A DNA stretch of 64,000 nt from VRUE01 sp963705635 (GTDB lineage: Bacteria; Actinomycetota; Thermoleophilia; Solirubrobacterales; 70-9), in NCBI GenBank assembly GCA_963705635.1, contig CAVPKH010000003.1:725451-789450 (forward strand), written 5' to 3'. Position 1 is the stretch's first letter. Each line of letters opens with the position of its first letter. The position numbers and the translations under genes were made by a program. Positions 56,509 through 64,000 of this stretch are shown piece after piece. The notes under the pieces were generated by a model. It was not told where the DNA came from and did no database searches. It saw only the letters and a program-made list of their open reading frames with translations.

Positions 56509-58206
56509 TCAGGTCTCCTGGTAAAGCGGCCCGTCGCCGCCCTCGGGCAGCGTCAGGCGACCGCCCTTGGCGGTGATCGCGCCGCACTGCACGCAGTTGG
56601 AGGCGGTGACGTGAACGTCGACCTCGGCGGCGCCGTTCTCGAGCTGCTCGTCGGGGATCTCGTAAACCTGGGCCGGGCACATCGAGACCCAGGTCTGGGC
56701 GATCTCGCGCGGCACCTTGGACTGGATGCGGACGTGGTTGGGCGCGTCGTCACGGGTCGCGTTGCCGGAGAGGAAGACGGAGTCGAGCTTGGCGAAGGTG
56801 AGCTCGTTGTCGGGCTTGACGTACATGTCGCCCGCCTTGCCCAGGTCCATCTCGACCTCGGAATCGTGCTCCTGCTTCCAGTGACCACCGGGGAAGTTGC
56901 CTTTGGTGACGGTCATCGCCGAGGCGAAGGCGCCGCCGATGAAGAAGCCTTTGGAGAAGGGCTGGCGCATGTTGCGCGATTCGTAGAGGTCCTTCTCGAT
57001 CTGCGACTTGTGGATCTTCTCGTCGTAGGCCTCGAAGTTGACCGAGTCCTGCTTGAGCGACTCGACGATCGTCTCCGCCGCGTACATCCCCGCGTGCATC
57101 GCGTAGTGGACGCCCTTCAGGGTCGGCACGTTGACCATGCTGGCGGCGTCGCCGGCGACGACCATGCCGGGCACGGCGAGGCGCTTGGGCATCGCGAAGT
57201 AGCCGCCGGAGGGGATCGTCTTCGCCCCCCAGGCGACCCGCTTGCCGCCCTCGAGCAGGTTCTTGATGAAGGGATGGGTCTTCATCAGCTGCAGGGCGTC
57301 GTGAACGCTGAAGGTCGCGTCGGTGTAGTCGAGGCCGGCGACGAGGCCGATGCAGAGCTTGTCCTCGCCCATCGGGTAGATGAAGCTGCCACCGAACTCG
57401 TTGTACTTCGGCGACTTGCGCAGCGGCCAGCCCATCGTGTGGATCACGCGATCGAGTGGCTTCGGTACCTCCCAGACCTCCTTGACCCCAAGCTCCCAGC
57501 GCATCGGGTCAGCGCCGTGCATGTCGAAGTAGTCGTAGGCCGCGTAGGTCAGGTGGCCGACGGTCCCCTCGGCCAGCACCGTCGCCTTGGCGACGACGTC
57601 GGAGCCGGGCTCGAAGTTGCCCAGCTCTTCGCCCTCCTTGCCGCGGCCGCGGTCGCCGGAGCGGATGCCCTTGACCACGCGGTCCTCGACCAGGAGCTTG
57701 GTCGCTGCGGTCTCGGAAAGGATGTAGACGCCGGCTTCCTCGGCTTTCTCGGAGAGGAAGCGGGCCAGCTTCGAGACCGAGGTGACGTAGTTGCCGTGGT
57801 TGCGGAAGTTGGGCGGCATCGGCTTCAGCGGCAGCGCCGCCTTCGAGGTCAGCAGGTAGACCGCGTCCTTGGTCACCTCCTGGAAGACCGGCCACTCCTC
57901 CTTGGGCAGATCGGGGAACAGCTCTTCCATCGCCGAGGGCTTCATGTTGGCGCCGGAGAGCAGGTGGGCACCGGCAACCTTGCCCTTCTCGATCACCGCG
58001 ACCGGGACTTCGCCCAGCTTCTCGGTCAGCTCCGGCTCGTCCTCGAGCAGCTGCATGACCTTGTTGGCGCAGGCCAGCCCGGCGGGCCCACCGCCGACGA
58101 TCGCGATACCGACCTCAATGCGCTCGTCCTCGGCATCGGTCGGCGGGCCAATCACATCAGCCGCGTCGAACGGCGGCGGGAACTCACTCGGTGCTATTGC
58201 CGGCAT
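56509..58206 (-). CDS. Electron transfer flavoprotein-ubiquinone oxidoreductase (ETF-QO), incomplete cluster motif
   Basis: Passes electrons from reduced ETF to the quinone pool. The 565-aa protein has the FAD motif IAIVGGGPAGLACANKVMQL, AHLLSGANMKPSAMEELFPD, the quinone-site region and AGDAASMVNVPTLKGVHYAM. The C-terminal ferredoxin domain has Cys510 (CPAQVYE), Cys538 and Cys541 (NCVQC), but the fourth ligand position 544 is Ile where the family has Cys. PEGGDGPLY at the end is typical. It follows etfB and etfA in one operon. Confidence 0.93.
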   Translation of the reverse strand: MPAIAPSEFPPPFDAADVIGPPTDAEDERIEVGIAIVGGGPAGLACANKVMQLLEDEPELTEKLGEVPVAVIEKGKVAGAHLLSGANMKPSAMEELFPDLPKEEWPVFQEVTKDAVYLLTSKAALPLKPMPPNFRNHGNYVTSVSKLARFLSEKAEEAGVYILSETAATKLLVEDRVVKGIRSGDRGRGKEGEELGNFEPGSDVVAKATVLAEGTVGHLTYAAYDYFDMHGADPMRWELGVKEVWEVPKPLDRVIHTMGWPLRKSPKYNEFGGSFIYPMGEDKLCIGLVAGLDYTDATFSVHDALQLMKTHPFIKNLLEGGKRVAWGAKTIPSGGYFAMPKRLAVPGMVVAGDAASMVNVPTLKGVHYAMHAGMYAAETIVESLKQDSVNFEAYDEKIHKSQIEKDLYESRNMRQPFSKGFFIGGAFASAMTVTKGNFPGGHWKQEHDSEVEMDLGKAGDMYVKPDNELTFAKLDSVFLSGNATRDDAPNHVRIQSKVPREIAQTWVSMCPAQVYEIPDEQLENGAAEVDVHVTASNCVQCGAITAKGGRLTLPEGGDGPLYQET

Positions 58207-58240
58207 CGCTTTGCTCCAATCGTCGTCGGGTGAACAACGT

Positions 58241-58262
58241 CCGGGGGGCCGAAGCCCCCCGG
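58241..58262. terminator. Intra-operon hairpin between etfA and the ETF-QO gene
   Basis: Stem CCGGGGGGC/GCCCCCCGG with loop CGAA, six bases downstream of the etfA stop (58268) and 35 bases before the ETF-QO start. With no T-run it may attenuate or stabilise rather than end transcription. Confidence 0.5.
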
Positions 58263-58267
58263 CAACG

Positions 58268-59239
58268 TCAGCCCTTCTTCGCCTTGATTGCCTCGGTCAG
58301 CTTGGGGACGATCTTGTGCAGATCGCCGACCACGCCGAGGTCCGAGAACTCGAAGATCGGCGCGTTCTGGTCCTTGTTGATCGCGAGGATGTTCTCCGAG
58401 CTCTGCATCCCGACCTTGTGCTGGATCGCGCCGGAGATGCCGGCGGCCAGGTAGAGCTTCGGCGCGACCGTCTTGCCGGTCTGGCCGATCTGGGCCGCGT
58501 AGGGGTACCAGCCGGCGTCGACCACGGCGCGGGTGGCGGCAACCGCCCCGCCCATCGCCTCGGCCAGTTCCTCGCACTGCTTGAAGCCCTCCGCGGCGCC
58601 GAGGCCACGGCCACCGCCGACGAGGATCTCGGCGTCCTCGATGTTGACGTCGGCGCCCCGCTGCTCGCCGCGCTGGATCATCTTCGCCTTGGTCGACCAG
58701 GGCGAGAGCTCGACCTGGACGTCGACGACCTCCGCCGTGCCACCGCTCTCCTTCGCGTCGAAGGCGTTGAGGCGGCTGATGATGATCCCCGGCTCGGAGA
58801 CGTAACCGACGTCGGCGATCTGCGAGTCCTGCAGGATCGGGCGCTCTGAAACCAGCTTGCCGTCCTGCACCTTGACCTCGGTGACCTCCATCGTCACGCC
58901 GGCGTTGAGGCGCGCGGTGAGGCCGGCGCCGATCTCGAAACCGAGCAGGCCGCCGCCGAAGAGGGCGTAGCTGATGCCCTCGTCCTGAATCACCTTGGCC
59001 ATCGCGTCGACGATCGGCTGAGCCAGGCCCTCGGGCACGTCCTTGGCGCGGTAGACCTTCGCCGCGCCCCAGTTGCCGAGCCCGGCGCAAGCGTCGTCGG
59101 CGATGTCGCCGACGACCAGCGCAGCTGCCTCGCCGCCGATTTCACCGGCCAGCTTGGCCGCCTCGGAGATCGCCCCGAGTGAGTTCTTGTTGAAGTTGCC
59201 CTCGTCGTCGTGGAGGGCGTAAACCAGGATGCCTGCCAT
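58268..59239 (-). CDS. etfA: Electron transfer flavoprotein alpha subunit
   Basis: FAD-binding half of ETF. The 323-aa protein has an N-terminal domain ending near 190 and the C-terminal FAD signature LVGGGRGLGAAEGF, VDAGWYPYAAQIGQTGKTVAPKLY and GISGAIQHKVGMQSSENILAINKD. It accepts electrons from acyl-CoA dehydrogenases. The start follows the etfB stop directly (one-base spacing). Confidence 0.95.
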   Translation of the reverse strand: MAGILVYALHDDEGNFNKNSLGAISEAAKLAGEIGGEAAALVVGDIADDACAGLGNWGAAKVYRAKDVPEGLAQPIVDAMAKVIQDEGISYALFGGGLLGFEIGAGLTARLNAGVTMEVTEVKVQDGKLVSERPILQDSQIADVGYVSEPGIIISRLNAFDAKESGGTAEVVDVQVELSPWSTKAKMIQRGEQRGADVNIEDAEILVGGGRGLGAAEGFKQCEELAEAMGGAVAATRAVVDAGWYPYAAQIGQTGKTVAPKLYLAAGISGAIQHKVGMQSSENILAINKDQNAPIFEFSDLGVVGDLHKIVPKLTEAIKAKKG

Positions 59240-60031
59240 CTAGATCAGCTTCCTCTCGTCGAGCCAGGCGACGATCTTTTCGACCGTCTCGTTGGTGTCC
59301 TCGTCCTCGATGATCTCGCCGGCCTGCTTGGCGGGCGGCGGGTTGAGGGCAAGGACCGCTGTCTTGGAGCCGGCGGCGCCGACCATGCCGCCATCGATGC
59401 CGACGTCGGCGGTTGCCTTGGCGTCGAGGGGTTTCTTCTTCGCCCCCATGATCGCCTTCAGGCTCGGGTAACGCGGCTCGTTGATCGCGTCGCCGACGCT
59501 GATCACGGCGGGCAGCTCGACCTCGACCGTGTCGTAGCCGTACTCGGCCTGGCGCTCGCAGCGCAGCTTGCCGTCGGCGACGTCGATCTTGATCACCTGG
59601 GTCAGCGAGGGCATCTTCAGGTGATCGGCGACGACGGCGCCGATCGTGTAGCACTCGCCGTCATCGGACTGCTGGCCAAGCAGGACCAGGTCCGGGCTCT
59701 CCGCCTCAAGCACCTTTGCCAGCGAGTAGCCGGTTGCGCAAACGTCCGAGCCCGCCAGAGCGTCGTCGGAGAGGTGCACGGAGCGGTCGGCGCCGAGGGC
59801 GACGGCCTTGTGCAGGGCGCGGACCGCGGAATCGGGGCCCATCGTCACTGCGATGACTTCCTCGACCGGGATCGCGCCACCCTCCTTGATCTGCATGGCG
59901 GCCTCGATGGCATGTGTGTCGAAGGGGTTCAGGTTCTTCTCGCCGCTGCGGTCCAGTCGCATCGTGCTGGAGTCGATGCGCTTCTGAACGGCGGCGTCCG
60001 GAACCTCCTTGACCAGGACGCAGATCTTCAA
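59240..60031 (-). CDS. etfB: Electron transfer flavoprotein beta subunit
   Basis: AMP-binding half of ETF. The 263-aa protein has KICVLVKEVPDAAVQKRID at the start, NPFDTHAIEAAMQIKE, DLVLLGQQSDDGECYTIGAVVADHL and the ETF-beta signature around VISVGDAINEPRYPSLKAIM. The TTG start at 60031 is preceded by a strong AAGGAGG (60046-60040) with an 8-base spacer. A -10-like TATATA and a TetR-type palindrome lie upstream, so the operon etfB-etfA-ETF-QO is probably regulated by a TetR protein. Confidence 0.95.
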   Translation of the reverse strand: MKICVLVKEVPDAAVQKRIDSSTMRLDRSGEKNLNPFDTHAIEAAMQIKEGGAIPVEEVIAVTMGPDSAVRALHKAVALGADRSVHLSDDALAGSDVCATGYSLAKVLEAESPDLVLLGQQSDDGECYTIGAVVADHLKMPSLTQVIKIDVADGKLRCERQAEYGYDTVEVELPAVISVGDAINEPRYPSLKAIMGAKKKPLDAKATADVGIDGGMVGAAGSKTAVLALNPPPAKQAGEIIEDEDTNETVEKIVAWLDERKLI

Positions 60032-60063
60032 AGTTCAAGCCTCCTTGGCTGAGTTCAAGCTGG

Positions 60064-60093
60064 TTGACTGACCAGTCAATCAGTCTATATATA
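60064..60093 (-). promoter_or_regulatory. Promoter/operator upstream of etfB
   Basis: Going toward etfB on the minus strand, TATATATA (60093-60086) is followed by a palindrome TTGACTGGTCAGTCAA (60079-60064). GACTGACC-type half-sites are common for TetR-family regulators of fatty-acid and acyl-CoA catabolism. The site would sit at the transcription start. A weak -35 (CTGAAT) lies 16 bases upstream of the -10. The regulator is not in the immediate neighbourhood. Confidence 0.55.
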
Positions 60094-60107
60094 CATCGAG
60101 CGGTGCG

Positions 60108-60545
60108 CTATTCAGCGTGCGATTCCTCACGCCCGTGGCGCTCGGTCGCGGCCTCGCGAATGAACTCGACGATCTCGTCGGTTCCCGCTCCAGGAGTGAA
60201 AACGGCGGCGACGCCGAGCTTCTTCAGCTCGGGAATGTCCTCGGCCGGAATCGTGCCGCCGACGGTGACCAGGACGTCATCGACGCCCTGGTCGGCGAGC
60301 AGCTGAACCACCCGCGGCACGAGGGTCATGTGGGCGCCGGAGAGGATCGAGAGCCCGACCGCGTCGGCGTCCTCCTGGATCACCGTCTCGGCGATCTGCT
60401 CCGGGGTCTGGTGCAGGCCGGTGTAGATCACCTCCATCCCCGCATCGCGCAGAGCGCGGGCAATGATCTTGGCGCCGCGGTCGTGCCCGTCCAGGCCGGG
60501 CTTGGCGACGACGACGCGGATCTTGCGGGCTGTTGCGGCCTCCAT
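60108..60545 (-). CDS. Methylmalonyl-CoA mutase B12-binding subunit
   Basis: The 145-aa protein is a stand-alone cobalamin-binding domain: VVVAKPGLDGHDRGAKIIARAL with the cobalt-ligating His of DxHxxG, AVGLSILSGAHMTLVPRVV and VTVGGTIPAEDIPELKKLG. It pairs with the catalytic large subunit encoded 1 kb upstream, which lacks this domain. It functions in propionyl-CoA breakdown to succinyl-CoA. Confidence 0.93.
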   Translation of the reverse strand: MEAATARKIRVVVAKPGLDGHDRGAKIIARALRDAGMEVIYTGLHQTPEQIAETVIQEDADAVGLSILSGAHMTLVPRVVQLLADQGVDDVLVTVGGTIPAEDIPELKKLGVAAVFTPGAGTDEIVEFIREAATERHGREESHAE

Positions 60546-60590
60546 TGCGCCGGGAACACTAGCGCTGAGCCCAAACCACAGCCCCCACGA

Positions 60591-61475
60591 TCACTCGAAT
60601 TCAGGCAAGCGCGGCACCATCCGGGCATGGAAGCCAGGGCCGGCGAGATGAACGCGGCCGAGACCCAGCAGCGGCACCGTCAGGGGACCCTTCCAGGAAT
60701 CGGCAGCGTCGGGTCGGCGCAGGTAGCGGGCAAAGCCGGCGAAAGGGGCGGGTGGGTCGGCGAAGGCGGAACCACGACGGTTGTTGAACTTGAAGCCGGC
60801 GGCGGCGCGGGTGCCGGCGTAGGTGAAGCGGGAGATGGCGACCTTTTCCCGGACCTCCTGATTGACGGCGAAGAAGAAGGTCTGAGGACGATCGTCCTCC
60901 CCCCGTGAGGCCAGCACTCCGAATCGGATCGCATCACGGCGTGAGCTTGCGACCAGGGTCGCTTCCTGGTTCGTCGTTCTCGTAAGCGTTCGGCTCGCCC
61001 TGGCCCTGCCGTAGTCGCAATTCCATTCGGGCTGGAGGGCCAGCGTCCCCTTCACCCTGCTCGCTTCGATCCGGACATAGTCGCCTTCACCACGAAAACG
61101 CATTGTCCCCCGGAAGTAGCCTTCCGTCGTCGTCGCGGGCTCCCCTTCGCAATGGCGATTCGGCCCATGTGTCTCCAGTGTGCGAAAGGGCTGATAGGCG
61201 ACGACGAATTCGCCCAGGCTGCCGAAATTCACCGAGATGCCTTCGGCACTCACCTCGCCCGGTGTCGAATAGACGACCTCCTGCCAGTGGCCCTTGCGCA
61301 CCGTCAGTTGGATTTCATCGTCGTCGGCTTCGAGCTTCGCGGACAGGCCATGGTTGGCCCGAAGTGGAACCGTGAACGTCGTTTCGCCGTCGCCGTCCAC
61401 TTCTCCGAATGCCGTCCCCGGCTGCAGTGCCAAGGAAAAGAGGACGAGCAGCAGCATTCTCGGCGCACGTCCCAT
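60591..61475 (-). CDS. Secreted protein of unknown function (294 aa)
   Basis: Signal peptide MGRAPRMLLLVLFSLALQPGTAFG, then a probably all-beta mature protein (FTVPLRANHGLSAKLEADDD, GEFVVAYQPFRTLE, GEGDYVRIEASRVKGTL) with two cysteines (HCEGEP, WNCDYGRA). No known domain. It sits between the two subunits of methylmalonyl-CoA mutase but has no evident link to that pathway. Confidence 0.75.
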   Translation of the reverse strand: MGRAPRMLLLVLFSLALQPGTAFGEVDGDGETTFTVPLRANHGLSAKLEADDDEIQLTVRKGHWQEVVYSTPGEVSAEGISVNFGSLGEFVVAYQPFRTLETHGPNRHCEGEPATTTEGYFRGTMRFRGEGDYVRIEASRVKGTLALQPEWNCDYGRARASRTLTRTTNQEATLVASSRRDAIRFGVLASRGEDDRPQTFFFAVNQEVREKVAISRFTYAGTRAAAGFKFNNRRGSAFADPPAPFAGFARYLRRPDAADSWKGPLTVPLLGLGRVHLAGPGFHARMVPRLPEFE

Positions 61476-61504
61476 CGCACAAGATTATTCCTAGCTCGCC
61501 GCGG

Positions 61505-63130
<1,626 letters not shown>

Positions 63131-63141
63131 CGACCCAGAGT

Positions 63142-63994
63142 CTAGGTGCGGCCATCGATTGCCGGGCTTGGCGCATTTTCCGTCAATGCACGGGAACTCG
63201 TTACACGCAGGCGTCGGGGCAGAAAACGACGGGGTGACTTGTTGCGGCGGGCGGCGATGCGGGAGTCACCGAAGCCGGCGACGGTAGCCAGCAGCGTGAT
63301 CGCGATCGCGACCAGGCGGCGGCCGAGGCGCTCGAAGCGCAGCGTCTGCCAGCCCTCCTCGCGGGCAATCTCGGCCAGCGGAGGGTCGGGATTGACCACG
63401 ACCGGGTTGCCGACCGCGCGCAGCATCGGCAGGTCGGAGATCGAGTCGGAGTAGGCATAGGAAACGGCGAGGTCGATGTCGTGTTCGGCGGCGAATGTCC
63501 GCATCGCCTCGACCTTGCCCTTGCCGTAGACGAAGGGGCCCTCGAAGCGGCGGGTGAGGGCGCCGTCCTCGCCGACTTCGTAGCTGGTGCCGACGCCGCC
63601 GTCCATGCCAAGCACCGTGGCCAGCGGCTCGACCACGCCGCTGCCGGCGGCGCTGACGATGAAGGTCGGACGGCCAGCGTCTTGGTGGGCGTAGACCTCG
63701 TCCAGCATCTGGGGGTAGACACGAGGCAGAATCGCCGCCATCACCTCGGGGTTCATCCTTTCGAAGCTACGCGCGGGCACCCCGGCGATCAGCTCGCGGG
63801 CGACCCCGCAGGACCTCCTCAGTGCGCTCGTCGGTGGTGCCACGCAGGCGGTAGCGCAGGTGCTCGAAGCCCCAGCTGGCGAGCTGGCGCAGGCTGACCA
63901 GCCCATGCCGCGTCGCGACGCGGGCGAACTGCATCCCCGACGACCCCGCCATAAGGGTCTTGTCCAGATCGAAGAAAGCCGCCGCGCGGCTCAC
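63142..63994 (-). pseudogene. HAD-superfamily (SerB-like, IB) phosphatase, frameshifted
   Basis: N-terminal AAFFDLDKTLMAGSSGMQFAR carries the nucleophile Asp and general acid. A shift near 63805 leads to ELIAGVPARSFERMNPEV, FIVSAAGSGVVEPLATVLGMD (motif II Ser), GKGKVEAM (motif III Lys) and YAYSDSISDLPMLRAVGNPVVVNPD (motif IV). The C-terminal hydrophobic helix (LVAIAITLLATVAGF) and basic tail resemble membrane-associated HAD-IB proteins that act on lipid or lyso-phospholipid intermediates. Start GTG at 63994. Confidence 0.85.
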
Positions 63995-64000
63995 CGGACT

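Overview
The window reads as a piece of a high-GC actinobacterial chromosome. Gene content and order fit the deep-branching class Thermoleophilia (Solirubrobacterales-like). The evidence is the actinobacterial succession rpmE, DUF1385, prfA, prmC, tsaC, glyA, wecA, atpI-B-E-F-H-A-G-D-C, together with secreted NHL-propeller proteins, orphan YrbE/MlaE permeases and an ETF/ETF-QO operon next to methylmalonyl-CoA mutase. Assignment to the class is inference; assignment to a high-GC actinobacterium is firm. I see no rRNA, tRNA, CRISPR array, transposase, integrase or phage gene.

Left part (1-25.6 kb). A coupled trio of exported proteins (1-4190) is followed by transketolase, nadA, a Fpg-like glycosylase, nadC, an ECF sigma factor coupled to ogt, two alpha/beta hydrolases, prfB (decoded through a programmed +1 frameshift), secA, hpf and comFC. 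Next comes a sugar-nucleotide and cell-envelope operon (two nucleotidyltransferases, a phosphosugar isomerase, ugd, an LCP ligase). Except for the programmed prfB shift, these genes are intact.

Middle (25.6-51.4 kb). The complete F1Fo ATP synthase operon is preceded by wecA, a DUF354 protein and glyA. Then come a GntR-controlled pair of MlaE permeases, tsaC, prmC, prfA, a secreted protein that shares the GntR operator, a divergent block (SnoaL, TetR, UGT-like glycosyltransferase), DUF1385, rpmE, a diguanylate cyclase, and a TetR/hydrolase pair with a clear operator-promoter. Many genes here carry frameshifts that, once bridged, restore conserved proteins. Because essential genes (prmC, tsaC) are affected, sequence errors are the likelier cause than decay, but I cannot prove it.

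Right part (50.6-64 kb). A coupled envelope cluster holds a DegT aminotransferase, an epimerase fused to an MGDG-synthase-like glycosyltransferase, and a polysaccharide deacetylase. It is followed by a DMT-type permease, etfB-etfA-ETF-QO, both parts of methylmalonyl-CoA mutase (the large subunit broken), and an HAD phosphatase at the edge. ETF, ETF-QO and the mutase together suggest acyl-CoA and propionyl-CoA oxidation feeding the quinone pool.

Non-coding structure. Many minus-strand transcription units end in a long, nearly perfect hairpin without a U-tract. Two of these (14174-14287 and 34094-34208) are copies of one palindromic repeat, and one (25361-25568) is a 208-bp nested palindrome. 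A 20-bp palindromic operator occurs three times and links the gntR-mlaE operon with a distant secreted protein.
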